Origin: Sorex araneus
Taxonomy: Eukaryota; Chordata; Mammalia; Eulipotyphla; Soricidae
Direction: 5' to 3'
Assembly: GCF_027595985.1 (NCBI RefSeq)
Contig: NC_073304.1
Coordinates: 218,000,000-218,063,999 of the forward strand
DNA length: 64,000 nucleotides
Shown: piece after piece, positions 23,517-35,307 of the stretch
Layout: each line of letters starts with the position of its first letter
Numbering within the stretch: position 1 is the first letter of the stretch
Notes under the pieces: generated by a model
Told to the model about the DNA's origin: nothing
What the model saw: the letters and a program-made list of their open reading frames with translations, nothing else
Database searches by the model: none
Translations under genes and position numbers: made by a program

Positions 23517-26474
23517 CACACACATGCGCACACAAGCAGGGAATATCTTAACTGCTGGCTAGAGAGTTTGAAAGGGCACATTTGCACCTACCATGGCCAG
23601 CTGGGACTGAAGCTCAATCTCCAGGGCTTGCAGAGTGCGTTTCAGCTCTGTGATCTCAGTCTTGGCAGAACTGGCAGCTCCGGCGTCAGTGGAGATCTGA
23701 GCTTGCAGGGAGGCACTCTAAACAAAATCGGAGGGGTGGAGGGGGGAGTCATTGGAGGCCGGGCGCTGAGAGCGGGTGCAGCTGTACTGTGGCTGCAGGC
23801 TCAGCGGCTGACCCACCTGCTTGTTGAATTGCTCCTCTGCCTCCCGACGGTTCTGCTCAGCCAGCTCCTCATACTGCGCCCGCATGTCGTTCAGTAACTT
23901 GGTGAGGTCGGTGCCCGGGGCCGCGTTCATTTCCACGTTCACGTCCCCTCCGGAGCTGCCCTGCATGCTCTTCATTTCCTGGCATGAAGAAGGAAGCACA
24001 TGGTCACAGGAGGGGGCAATCCAGGCTCCCTGCAAATGCACACAGCCTACCCAAAGCTGAACCCAGGACAGAGCTGAGAACTCCCCCCTGCCCCTCCCAA
24101 TCCACATATCATGTACTCGTGGTGAACGTGCTCCCACCCCGGTTGCAGTAACTGGAAATCCACTCAGAATCAATTTTTCTCTCTAGGGGCTATGGCAGGA
24201 GGGAGAGGGGTCAGGACAGAGATGTTTCCTAACAAAACGGGGTCACTACCTCCTCATGGTTCTTCTTCAGGTAAGCCAACTCCTCGGTCAGACTCTCGAT
24301 CTGCATCTCCAGATCAGAGCGAGTCATGGTGAGGTCATCCAGAACTTTCCGCAGGCCGTTGATGTCGGCCTCCACACTCTGGCGGAGATACAGCTCGTTC
24401 TCGTACCTGGGAGAGTGGGAGAGCAGAGAGTGGATGTGAGCCAAGGAGGAGGGTTCCTGCTCATCCATCCAAGAGCAACTTTCTCCTTAGCCCTTTCTGG
24501 GAATGGAAGTTGGCAGGATTTTCTTGCAGAAGCTTTTCCTCAGTCAAGAAAATAAGAGCCTATATTTGATTCTCTTGGTGACTTTTTAATTTAATTTAAT
24601 TTAATTTTTTTTTGCTTTTTGGGTCACACCCAGCAATGCACAGGGGTCACTCCTGGCTCATGCGCTCAGGAATCACCCCTGGCGATTCCCACCTCAGGGG
24701 ACCATATGGGATGCTGGGATTTGAACCCAGGTCGGCCGCGTGCAAGGCAAACGCCCTACCCGCTGTGCTATCACTCCAGCCCCCAATGGTGACTTTTTTT
24801 TAAAAAAAAAATATTTTAAATGATAACTCAAATATTATCCTTCAATTGTCTCTCTCTTCTTGTGATAAAATAGTTTTGAAAGTATACCCTCGGGATGTTT
24901 GTGAATTTAGGGCCTTGATATAAAAGATTTTATTTTAAAAATTGGAATTGAAGCCAAGCTACTGGATTTCCTCCCCTCTCCCCCATTGCAACATGCATCT
25001 TTAAATCTTCACATTTCTTACTTCAGTCTGAAGTCATCAGCAGCCAACCTGGCATTGTCAACCTGCAGGACAATTCCTGCGTTTTCAATAGTGGCAGTAA
25101 TGATCTGGAAAAGGAAATGAGAGGGAGTGAGTCTGACCTGGGTTTGCACGCCTGCCAGGGAGGGGAAAGAAATGTCTCCAGGTCAGCCCTGCAAGGGGCA
25201 TTGCTTTGGAAACCAGCTTAGTGACGATGCTTGCAGTGATAATTCTGGTGCAGCTGAGTTACACTTTTCTGCAGAAACAAACACCTGACACATTTAGCAG
25301 AATAAGCATAGAAGGTGTTTAAAGAACACAGCCCTTCTTCTGCTTCCGAACACAAGATTTTAAGAATCGATCTCCCACATAGAATGGCTGAGCATTTTAG
25401 TATTTAGACTTCACCACGCTCATACCATATTTGAATCAGTTTTTAAGAAGAAAAATAGTCATAAATATTTCTCAAATCTGGCAAGACACAAAAATATGCC
25501 AACCTACCAGAAGTCATCATAAAATTAGCTTAAGTTAGAGTTGATTAAGCTTATTGCCATCATTTATATAATACACTTGCAAAAGAGCTGATGGGCATTG
25601 TAGGTATTTCACTCTGACGTGGATGCACTCAATCATGAGATGCCAACAGAAAATTAATGTGGCAGAAGGTCACGCACAGTTTGAGTTAAGTCAAAACTGG
25701 CCGAGTTCACTCCACGTCTACAACATATGCTATAGCATATTTTAGGTTTCCAAAGGCCCCCTGCGCTGAAGTTCTTCAGTACAAGACACGATCTGAACAC
25801 AAGCCAAGGAGACAGAAAGATCAGGAAGAGCAGTGATGAGGTCTCACCTGGTTTCTGAGATCTTCAATGATCGGGTAGTACTGGCTGTAATCTTTTCCCG
25901 ACCCACTGTCTCCAGAGTTGGGCCCAAACTTCTCATACCATTCCTTGATCTTCCTCTCCAGATCCGAGTTTGCGTCCTCCAAGGCTCTGACCTTGTCTAA
26001 GTAACTGGCCAGGCGGTCGTTGAGGTTCTGCATGGTTTGCTTTTCGCCCCCAGAGAAAAGTCCCCCATCGCCACCTCCCATCCCTCCACCCATGCCCCCA
26101 CCCATGCCCCCACCATAGCTGCCCATGCCCCCACCATAGCTGTAGTAGCCTCCGCTGGCCCCTCCGCCCATCCCAGAGCCCCCTCCGAAGCCAGAGCCCC
26201 CTCCGAAGCCAGAACCCCCTCCGAAGCCAGAACCCCCTCCAAATCCAGAACCCCCGCCAAAGCCAGCTCCGGAGACCGAAGCGCCTCCAAATCCGCTACT
26301 GAACCCCCCACCGAGGAGCCCGCAGGCGCTGCCGCCTCCAGCCCGGAAGCTGCGGGCAGAGCTGCCCCCCATTCCGCATCGGCTGCTGCTGCTGAAGCTG
26401 CTGGCCCCCATGGACCCCCGCATGCAGCTGCTGCCTCTGGCCCTGGAGGAGGAGACGCGGGAAGAGCAAGACAT
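21794..26474 (-). CDS. KRT24: Keratin, type I cytoskeletal 24 (complete gene, 8 exons)
   Basis: Encodes a type I (acidic) keratin that forms obligate heterodimers with type II keratins and builds cytoplasmic intermediate filaments of epithelial cells. Exons on the minus strand: 26474-25848, 25104-25022, 24406-24250, 23978-23817, 23717-23592, 22779-22562, 22372-22293, 21897-21794. Sizes 627, 83, 157, 162, 126, 218, 80 and 104 bp sum to 1557 bp, or 518 codons plus stop; human K24 is about 525. All introns are GT-AG and all phases join. Head 1-143 is Ser/Gly-rich with five GFGGGS units (71-100). The rod runs about 144-454, with a helix-initiation motif around [16 protein letters not shown] (151-166) and a helix-termination motif [10 protein letters not shown]. 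The tail ends SEVKFK. The identity rests on the head start MSCSSR, the [19 protein letters not shown] block and the tail [20 protein letters not shown], which match K24 as I recall it. No disabling change is visible. Confidence 0.96.
22063..22238 (-). mobile_element. SINE A in KRT24 intron 7
   Basis: Diverged copy in the same sense as the gene; the tail is replaced by a T-rich stretch on the plus strand. Confidence 0.85.
22293..22372 (-). CDS. KRT24: KRT24 exon 7
   Basis: An 80 bp tail exon encoding [17 protein letters not shown] to SGQTR plus one base of an Asp codon. It is Ser/Gly/Arg-rich and aligns by eye with the K24 tail. Acceptor TTTTTAG|A. Confidence 0.93.
22562..22779 (-). CDS. KRT24: KRT24 exon 6
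   Basis: A 218 bp exon encoding [14 protein letters not shown] to [11 protein letters not shown], the end of coil 2 with the helix-termination motif. I recall the usual type I exon 6 as 221 bp, so this one is one codon shorter. The donor GG|GTAAGT leaves two bases of a Gly codon. Confidence 0.95.
22886..22988 (-). mobile_element. SINE B 5' half, inverted (KRT24 intron 5)
   Basis: Minus-sense 5' half that stops at GCAGAGCCTGGC of the family. Its other half sits at 23047-23163 in the opposite orientation. Confidence 0.85.
23047..23163 (+). mobile_element. SINE B 3' half (KRT24 intron 5)
   Basis: Starts at AAGCTCCCCGTGG, the next family position after the break of the inverted half, and runs to the terminal GACAGTGACA. 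Confidence 0.85.
23203..23310 (-). mobile_element. SINE A, diverged (KRT24 intron 5)
   Basis: TCAGCCCTGCTCAGGGGAC to GAGTTGTCCCCCCAACCC. Short and old. Confidence 0.6.
23479..23535. repeat. (CA)n microsatellite (KRT24 intron 5)
   Basis: About 57 bp, interrupted near its right end by TG and GC steps. Confidence 0.95.
23592..23717 (-). CDS. KRT24: KRT24 exon 5
   Basis: A 126 bp exon encoding [15 protein letters not shown] to ELQSQLAM within coil 2. Acceptor TTTAG|AGT, donor ATG|GTAGGT. Confidence 0.95.
23817..23978 (-). CDS. KRT24: KRT24 exon 4
   Basis: A 162 bp exon encoding [20 protein letters not shown] to EEQFNKQ: the linker L12 region and start of coil 2. Confidence 0.95.
24250..24406 (-). 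CDS. KRT24: KRT24 exon 3
   Basis: A 157 bp exon encoding [17 protein letters not shown] to YLKKNHEE, the end of coil 1B. It finishes on a whole codon. Confidence 0.95.
24588..24786 (-). mobile_element. SINE A in KRT24 intron 3
   Basis: Well-preserved copy in gene sense, flanked by TGGTGACTTTTT target-site duplications at 24576-24587 and 24787-24798. It carries a small CATGC insert in the TGCGCTCAGG part. Confidence 0.93.
25022..25104 (-). CDS. KRT24: KRT24 exon 2
   Basis: An 83 bp exon, the standard type I keratin size, encoding [10 protein letters not shown] to DDFRL plus two bases of a Lys codon. The donor AA|GTAAGA splits that codon. Confidence 0.95.
25848..26474 (-). CDS. KRT24: KRT24 exon 1, coding part
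   Basis: Codons 1-209: head domain, coil 1A, linker L1 and the start of coil 1B. The start ATG at 26474 has A at -3 and opens with MSCSS, the usual type I keratin start. The open frame continues 40 codons upstream to 26594, but that ATG lies upstream of the TATA box and would not be transcribed. The donor is CAG|GTGAGA. Confidence 0.95.
26171..26266 (-). repeat. KRT24: Coding minisatellite (18 bp unit) in the KRT24 head
   Basis: Tandem 18 bp units encode GFGGGS five times (residues 71-100), followed by a variant GMGGGA. A further Gly-Met-rich run (GGGM units) lies at residues 114-137. Confidence 0.9.
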
Positions 26475-26555
26475 GGTAACTGGTGAGAAGCAGGTGGAGC
26501 TGGTCGGTGGAGCAGAGGCGGGAGAGGTTGTGGCAGTTGTTGCCTTTCGGGGCCC

Positions 26556-26562
26556 TTTTATA
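26556..26562 (-). promoter_or_regulatory. KRT24: TATA box of KRT24
   Basis: Minus-strand TATAAAA, 82 bp upstream of the start codon. A TSS about 30 bp downstream, near 26530, would give a 5' UTR of about 55 nt, typical of keratin genes. The TSS is inferred. Confidence 0.85.
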
Positions 26563-26701
26563 CCCACCAGGAGGGTGTTCCTGGTCTGTGTCACTTGTTA
26601 ATCCCCGTTACAGTCGTGCTAATCCGCGGCTGGATCAGGGCTGTTTCTCGAACCCACTCTACTGGCTCTTTTTTTTTTTTTCCTTCCAGAAGCTGGGTCA
26701 G

Positions 26702-26839
26702 CGCCCCAGGGCATTAACTCTATCAAGAAAATAATAAGGTGGAGCAAGGCAACCCCCCTCCCCCCCATTAGAGTTTTTAATCTTTTAAGGGTTTGATGAC
26801 TGATCATTCTTTTCTGAGGGAGTAATTCTATTAAATTTG
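26702..26839. repeat. Upstream block, copy 1 (KRT24 5' flank)
   Basis: About 125-135 bp, starting 140 bp upstream of the TATA box. It is repeated in direct orientation at about 27256-27392 with roughly 90% identity by eye. It contains a C-rich run and ends near TAATTCTATTAAATTTG. It does not match the SINE, L1 or R families of this window. Confidence 0.8.
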
Positions 26840-27255
26840 CCTCATTATTTCTCAATTGCAGGGCACATCCCCAGATTAAAAAAATGTAATTAAAATACTT
26901 AATGGGATGAGAATGGACATTTCCCATCAAACTGGTAACTTTTTTGTTTCCATTATTCTTTTGAAGATGCATCAGCATTTCATTTTGAGTTTTACTTAAC
27001 TGTCTTTCTCTAGAACAATTTCTTAAGTTTTTCTTTTCTTTTCTTTTTTTTAAATCCTTTGTTCCCTTATGACTGACATACAAACAAACAACTGACATAT
27101 TTAATACAGGTAACATGATATTCTGGAAATAAATACATGCCCTTGAAATCATACCATCTGTGCTACAAATGATATTATCCTTCACCTCCAAAAGTTTCTT
27201 CCCACCTTCTTTATTATTTAATTTTTCTATTTTTTTGTGTGTGTTTGCAAGGGTG

Positions 27256-27392
27256 AGAGCCCTAGGCTATTAACTCTGTCAAGAGAATAATAAGGTAGAG
27301 CAAGGCGACCCCCCCTCCCATTATAGTTTTTAATCTTTTAAGGGTTTGGTTGCTGATCGTTCTTTTCTGAGAGAGTAATTCTATCAAATTTG
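27256..27392. repeat. Upstream block, copy 2 (KRT24 5' flank)
   Basis: Partner of the block at 26702-26839, about 555 bp further upstream. It shares ATTAACTC, AATAATAAGGT, AGCAAGGC, the C run, TTTTTAATCTTTTAAGGGTT and TCTTTTCTGAG. Confidence 0.8.
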
Positions 27393-27494
27393 ATAATATA
27401 TCCCTAGCAACATTTTTGAGAGGTGTTTGGTGTCAGCCTGATGGTATAATGCTGTGAGAGCTCTAGGGGCCATTTGTATATACAAGCTGGTTCT

Positions 27495-27605
27495 GGGGGG
27501 GGTGCATAGCTAGCAGTGCTGGGGTACAGGGTGTGCAATGCTGGGGATTAAATTCAGGACCTCAAACAAGCAAGGCATGCACTTCAGTCTTTTGAGTTAT
27601 CATCC
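27495..27605 (-). mobile_element. SINE D relic
   Basis: GCAATGCTGGGGATTAAATTC then GGACCTCAAACAAGCAAGGCATGC. The only repeat recognised between the KRT24 promoter and 30.06 kb besides the duplicated block. Confidence 0.55.
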
Positions 27606-30060
27606 TCGAACTTTAGCAATTGTTAGACCTATAATATGATAAAATAATGAAAATGAACTGTGACATTCATGAAGACTTAGCATCTTAGAAATAATAGCAG
27701 AAAAAAATTTAAAGCAAGCAATAAAGATATGATGAAAATTCCTAGTTTGGAAAGTTTATGGAGTACTGGTTACGTTATGAGCTGAGAGTGGAGTTAGATG
27801 TAATATTGCAGGTAAATTCTGCTGGTTCTTTTATCTTATATGGGATTTGTTTTTAGCTGAGAATGCCATTTCTAAGTGAAATTGTTCATATTGCATTATC
27901 ACTCTTGTAGAATAACCAGAAACTACAAAATATATCTCCCAAACAAAAACAAAAGTTATTACTCTGTGAAGTCATTGGAGTGTACAGAAGTGCAGAATTC
28001 TGGAAGAATGTCCAGAATTAGGAGAGAAGATGGTTTAGGGCTTTCCATGTTATAATTTTAGCCAGAAAGCATGCAGCATGCAGAGTGATTAAAAGTCTAC
28101 TCAAAAATAGGACATCGTTTTAGACTTTGAAAATCAGAAGAAAGTTTGAGGCAAACAGAGGAACTAGAAGTTGGTTATTTCAGTCAGCAAATATTTACCA
28201 AAAATGGTGTCATTAATGTTCACCTTGTAGTTCAACAGTTAAAAATTTAGTTGTTCATAAGAAAAACTTCAACAATAATCTTGCATGTCTGTATTTTGCT
28301 AGCAATGCTTTTACTCAAGCAGAGAATACCTAAGAAAGATCGAGAGAGGCTTAGGTAGATCATTTTAGCATCAGATCAAAAGTTAATTTTCTTTCTGTTT
28401 GAACTTGAGGCGATCTGATAATTTCAACTTACTTCTGTAGAATCAAATATTAAGAAACCAGGAGATGAAATTGACTTCACTCGCCTTTGCTTGAAAGATA
28501 TTTGGAGAAGAGATTCTAAATCCACTTTTAATAACTAATGTTCTGCTTGGAATTGTTTTGTGATTCCGAAATCTTGACGTTCCTCCAGATTATTCTCTGC
28601 CTGTTTTTCTATTTTTGCTAAAAAGACATCTAGAAAAGAGAGTGCTCACTCCCAGTGACATACTGTATGATGAGGGTCTCTTTATGGATGCTGAAATCTA
28701 GAATTTTCTAGAAAGTATAGATTTTTCTGGCCATTTGTATGTTGGATTATTTCTATTTGCCTCTGACAACTGTTTCTCTGGTTCAAAAGTTTTGCTGTTG
28801 TTTCCTTAAAAAGACAAAAGCTCTATGATTATACTTATAGGGATAGTTGGTATGGTCAGATGGTATGGTCAGATTCAGAAACAGAAATTTGGATGGTGAT
28901 TTCCAGGGTCTGGGTAGGAGGAAGAAGGAAAAATTTCTAATGGACATAGAAATTCAGTTGTATAAGATGAGAAGAATTTTGAAGATTGGTTGCAAAGCAA
29001 AATGAACACATCTATTACGACTGAACTGCAAATTTAAAAATACTTGAGATATAAACTCTAAATTATGTGTACCTTACTACAATTTAAAAAATAACCCCCT
29101 TTAACAAACAGAAAGTATAGATGCTTCCAGAAATATATTTTAAAAATATCCTTAACTTAATGTTGAAGTATCTGACTTTTGTTTATTGGAAATTTTCTTC
29201 CTAATTAAATGAAATGCATGCTCTAATCTTTATTCTTTATATTTCTGTTAAACAAGGTGTGTGCTATAATCTTTATGTTCAATCTTTTGTTATCCAAGAT
29301 TCTGCCTTTTGGTGTGTGTGTGTGTGTGTAGCAATGTAGTTTTTATTGAATGAAACTTGCTTAGGGAGACATGAGAGGAGAGAAAGAGGGGACACACATG
29401 TTTAAGAGAAAATGCAGGCATCTCCAGAGAGGAAATAAGCAAGCAGAGAAACAGAGAAAAAAAGTAAGTTTCGTGTTCAAGAGAAAACACAGGTTTTAAA
29501 GGCAAGTGTGCATTGTAAATTTTCTTTAGGAGACACTCTTTGACTTGGACACATAATAGATGACAATTCTTTTTAATCTGTGGCTTTATGCTCTCAGCTT
29601 TTAAATTCTCCCTGGAATTATTTTCTTGGCAGTGGGGTGATTTTTTCCCCTTCTATTTAGGGTACTGTCTCTCCAAGGGATACAAGGTATTTTATAAACT
29701 TTGAATGGCTCAATTGGCATTAATTCCCCTTGCACCATCAAAGGCAAGTGAAAAAAATGCACTCACCATTCTAGTGTGTTGGTCATCGGGCTTCACCCCG
29801 CCCGAGTTAGGAAACACTAATGATTAAATCGTATGGGAGGAGCAGCCACCGGGGCTTTTCCACCACAGTGAGGAAATGCAGTCTTTCCACTTCCAGCCAA
29901 GCTGGCATTTGATTCAAAGTCTTAAAGAAAGGAACAGTAGCTAAGTGAAGGAAATCTGGTAAAACTTAGATGTTTCAGAGTCTCGGTTGAAAAAGCCTAT
30001 AGAGGAAGAAGAAGGAAAGACAAAATCTAGTCGCCTGCTTGGCTCTGGTTTCTGCCAGGA
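27606..30060. other. Unique repeat-poor flank of KRT24
   Basis: About 2.4 kb without SINE, L1 or R sequence, the longest such stretch here. 29750-29960 is less AT-rich (CACCCCGCCCGAGTTAGG, then a TTTTCCACCACAGTG part). It is a natural place to seek regulatory DNA; no specific site is claimed. A short (GT)n lies at 29310-29328. Confidence 0.5.
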
Positions 30061-30075
30061 CCTTGTGGAGTTCTT

Positions 30076-30685
30076 TTTTTTTTTTTTAATTTTTATTGAA
30101 TCACCATGTGGAAAGTTACAAAGTTCTCAGGTTTATGTCTCAGTTATACAATATTCAAACACCCATCCCTTCACCAGTGCCCATATTCCACCACCAAAAA
30201 CCCCAGTATACCCCCTGCCCCCCCACCCCCAACTGTATAACTGATGAATTTCACTTCATTTTCTCTTTACCTTGATTACGTTCCATATTTCAACACAAAA
30301 CTCAGTATTGTTGTTGGAGTTTCCCCCCAAGAAAGACAGCCCTACTACCAAGGAAGCATTTGATAATTAGTTTTCCATTAAAAGATTGTATGTTTTCAGT
30401 TTTTAGAAAAGGTCACGCGGCCTCGTTAGCGGCCATGCGGTTCAGAGCTGTCCCAGTCCCGCATCCTGGAGCCGTGTTAGTTGCTGCTCAGTGTCGCCGG
30501 GGCTCCATCTGGAGAAGGTGTACTGGCTGTACTTCCTCCGTCTGGATCCCCGGTGTTGCTGGCCTGGTCTTGGGTCTGGAGCATTCTCCGGCCGCATTGC
30601 TCACCAGAACGCCCGGCTTCTTTGTTGAATGGGGCAAGATGGCGCCGAGGGTGCGTCGAGGGCATGACTACCGGCGGCCGGGGAA
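30076..30685 (-). mobile_element. R element, 610 bp
   Basis: Perfect CCTTGTGGAGTTCTT duplications at 30061-30075 and 30686-30700. CAAGATGGCGCC, a YY1-like motif, lies at 30635-30646 near the element's 5' end. Confidence 0.94.
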
Positions 30686-30911
30686 CCTTGTGGAGTTCTT
30701 ATTGAGTTGAAGTTTTGCACATGTCACCATTTTCTACCTGATGCTTTGGGAGAACTGACTGGGTACTTGGGTCTCAATTGAGGGAGCATAGAGTGACTGA
30801 AATATTTCATCTCTTTTCTTAATTTTTAGCTTTTTGCTTGATAACATATTTGATGCTGACCTCTATCTTGTGTTTTTAAAAATTTATTTTGTTTTTACCT
30901 AGTTTTCTTGG

Positions 30912-31077
30912 GAGGGGGGCATTGAGGTCATACCTGACAGTGCTCAGGGCTTACTCCTGACTGTGCTCAGGGGTCATTCCTGGTGGTACATAGGGGAGCA
31001 TATGCAGTGCCAGGAATTGAACCAGGGTCACTGCATACAAAGCAGGTGAGTTTAGCCCAGCACTATCTCTCTAGCCT
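30912..31077 (-). mobile_element. SINE A, diverged
   Basis: TTGGGAGGGGGGCATTGAGG to CAGCACTATCTCTCTAGCC. Confidence 0.82.
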
Positions 31078-31078
31078 G

Positions 31079-31210
31079 CCCCTTCCTTCCTTCCTTCCTT
31101 CCTTCCTTCCTTCCTTCCTTCCTTCCTTCCTTCCTTCCTTCCTTCCTTCCTTCCTTCCTTCCTTCCTTCCTTCCTCCTCCCTCCTCCCTCCCTCCCTCCC
31201 TCTCTCCTTC

Positions 31211-31301
<91 letters not shown>

Positions 31302-31303
31302 TC
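31079..31303. repeat. (CCTT)n(CCCT)n(CTTT)n compound microsatellite
   Basis: About 225 bp; lies on the 5' side of the SINE A, so it is not that copy's tail. Confidence 0.97.
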
Positions 31304-31577
31304 ATGCATCTTTATGCATTCTTTCTTTGTATTTATGTGTCTTTTTTTAAAAAGAAGTGAATCGATCCAACAGAATTTTCTTGATTCTGTGATTTGCAAA
31401 CTGTATAACATGTTGGTGTTTGGTTGATTAAAGGATTTTAATAACATGCATAAATAAAATTTTGCTCTTGACTAAAGTATAGAATTCTTTAGTAAACATT
31501 AATTACCATTATTTTCAGACATCTCCAAATTCAAAACTCTGAAGTATAACTTGCCAAAGGTGACAAACAATTTATAT
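31304..31577. other. Unique AT-rich intergenic DNA
   Basis: Nothing recognised. Confidence 0.6.
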
Positions 31578-31722
31578 TTTTGGGTGAGTCCACACCCACT
31601 GGTGCTCAAGTGCCACACTTGGATCCATGCTCAAGGGACCATATGTAGAGCTGGGATTTCAACCATTTTTGTGGCCACAGTTGCATATAAGACTAGTAGC
31701 TCTGTACTATCTCTCTAGCATA
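31578..31722 (-). mobile_element. SINE A, old
   Basis: TGGGTGAGTCCACACCCACTG to CTGTACTATCTCTCTAGC. Confidence 0.75.
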
Positions 31723-32006
31723 AACTAGTTCTTGGCATTTCTTTCATCAGTAAACTGGAAACTTGAAGAATTTGATATGTTCCAGAGAAATAGTATGTTC
31801 AGAAGTTCTAGTCTCAGTCCCTGGGATTATTAGATTCATGATCATTGAAAATAAACTGAATGCCAGATGTAGGGATTTCTCCCTGAACAAGATTCTTCCC
31901 TCAGACACTATTCCAAATTGTTTATTTTGAGTAGTTTATTTTTTCAATAGAATTTATAAGTTACACCTCTTTATTTATATAAATTCATATATATATATAT
32001 ATATAT

Positions 32007-32175
32007 TTGCTTTTTGGGTCACACCTGGCTATGCACAGGGGTTACTCCTGGCTTTGCACTCAGGAATTACTTAATTACTTCTGGTGGTGCTCAGGGGACC
32101 ATATGGGATGCTGGGAATTGAACCTGGGTCACCGTGTGCAAGGCAAACGCTCTACCCACTGTACTGTCGCTCTAG
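32007..32175 (-). mobile_element. SINE A
   Basis: Preceded on its 3' side by (AT)n at 31987-32006; has a short ATTACTTA duplication in the CACTCAGGAATTACT part. Confidence 0.92.
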
Positions 32176-32394
32176 TTCCAAAAGTCATATTCTTATGACT
32201 TTTATAATAACTGCAGAGTTTCCAATAGCAACCATCAATGTTTTTGTGAGAGGGGTCACCAGCATTTGAAAAGCATTCACATTAACATAGTGCATATTGT
32301 TAGAGCACTAAGAAAGCCAACTATTAGAAAGTTGGGCATATCACCACTGGTTAATCTTTATTATTATTTTCTTTCTTTAAAATCTTTTAAAAAT

Positions 32395-32490
32395 CGAACC
32401 ACTGTGGATAGACCCTTACAAAGATGTTCATGATTAGGTTTCAGTCATACAGTGCTCCAACACCCATCCCTCCAACCACTGGTAAATCTC
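32395..32490 (-). mobile_element. L1 3' end fragment
   Basis: TTCATGATTAGGTTTCAGTC and CTCCAACACCCATCCCTCC resemble the L1 3' UTRs at 40.5 and 61.4 kb. Confidence 0.55.
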
Positions 32491-32797
32491 TAGACTTGAG
32501 TAGAAAATGAACTCTGGGCTATTAGCTTCAATTCATTCTGGAGAACACTACTGCACATTTTTCAAATGAAGCGAGAGCGGAGAGCAGTGAGAAGGGCATA
32601 AACTATTTGTGAAGTATTGACAGAACTTTTTGTAGCCAGCAGTAGAGGAAAAGCCCCCATTGGTGTAAACATAGCCTCTTAAGGGCGATGAACCCATCAC
32701 CCAACGGATAATGAAGACTTCTCCAATGGATAAACAACATGGTTTGTTTGTTTCAGGCATAAATTGGGTAACTTTTGTTACATAGTCCTTTACTTGG

Positions 32798-32950
32798 TTT
32801 TTGGGACCTCATCTGGCAGTGCTCAGGGGCTATTTCTGTGCTCAAGAGTGATCCTTGGAAGTGTCCGGAGATCATACATGGTACAGGGGATTCAAATGGG
32901 TGCCATAGGGGTCCAAGATAAACAGCTTAGCCCATAGTATCTCTCAGTCC
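32798..32950 (-). mobile_element. SINE A, old
   Basis: TTTTTGGGACCTCATCTGGCA to AGCCCATAGTATCTCTCAG. Confidence 0.75.
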
Positions 32951-32995
32951 ACTTTAGTCCTTTACTCTGTGTTGCTTTATTCTTTGCCCATTGCG

Positions 32996-32999
<4 letters not shown>

Positions 33000-33033
<34 letters not shown>
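33000..33033. repeat. (TG)n microsatellite
   Basis: About 17 perfect units. Confidence 0.95.
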
Positions 33034-34254
<1,221 letters not shown>

Positions 34255-34881
34255 AGAGAACAAGCGAGAGAGCACATGCCTCATATCAGCTTCTCCCAGA
34301 AAGCAGCTGATCCCAGCATCCCCAATTCCTGGTGGAGTTTCTCTGCCTTTTTTGGGTGGGTCACCCCACTTTCCCACCAAAAAACCCGCTGCTGCCAATT
34401 CTTAGACGCCATTAAAGAAAGGTTTTTTTTAGTATGATTTTGAAATAATTTTAGATTTCTGAGATCAAAGAGGCTCCCTAGAACAAGTCTTTTGGATAAC
34501 ACATTCTCCCCTAAATCCAGATTAGTTATCATAATTCTGATGTTTTAACCACATGACAACCAGACCCATCTTGGTTGGTGAGTGAAGGTAGTCTCCTCAA
34601 TAAACCTTAGACTGACGGAAATCAAACTTGGCAATGATGAAGAAAATAATGAAAGGAAGTAAACTTCGTGCCTGAAGCTTTGGCTCGTGGCCGATGTGGT
34701 GCTGAGATGTTTCGGCTCAGATGGTCACAAAGAAAAGAGATAGATGAGAAAGCAACAGTGCTGAAAAAAATGTTTAAAAGAACAAGAAAAGTATGAAAAA
34801 TAGCAATAAGCTGAAAACTTTGAGAGAAAAACAAATAGATAAACACTCAAAAATAGACCATTAAAATAGATCAACCATTTT

Positions 34882-35075
34882 GCGCTGGAGAGATGATTAA
34901 CACGAGAGGCAAGACTGTACATATTCCCAATCTCGGTCCAGCTTCTGGCACCCTCGGCTGTCCCCCAGCATCACCCCGGGGACTCATGCACAGAGCCAAG
35001 AGTAACCCTTGGACACCATCAGGTGTGGCCCCAGACCTCTACCCCACCGTCTCCCTCAAAGCCCCAATTAAACAA
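34882..35075 (+). mobile_element. SINE A-like, old
   Basis: Head GCGCTGGAGAGATGATTAAC, body CAGAGCCAAGAGTAACCCTTGG; the tRNA-like part is rearranged. Confidence 0.65.
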
Positions 35076-35307
35076 AAAATCAGCCTTTTCATGAGCCTGG
35101 TTTGAGAGAAAGAAAACGCTTTAAGCCATAAAGCTTAGAAAGGGGAAAGGATGCATAACTGTGGATACAGAAAAGGAAACAATAACTAGACACGAATGCC
35201 TGGCAGTCGACGGCAACACACCTGGGGACCTTTCTGGTCCTGAGCCAAGTTATTCTCACCCTGTGAATGGTCCCTGTACCTACAAGCACAGGGCCAGTAC
35301 AGGAAGA

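Noticed and set aside
26171-26266. CRISPR-like tandem repeat
   Set aside because: An 18 bp coding minisatellite without spacers, in a vertebrate gene.
25997-26486. Open frames on both strands over KRT24 exon 1
   Set aside because: Shadows of the glycine-rich head in other frames; the keratin frame is clearly the coding one.
26475-26594. Upstream in-frame ATG extending KRT24 by 40 codons
   Set aside because: It lies upstream of the TATA box, outside the expected transcript, and keratins start MSCSS or similar.
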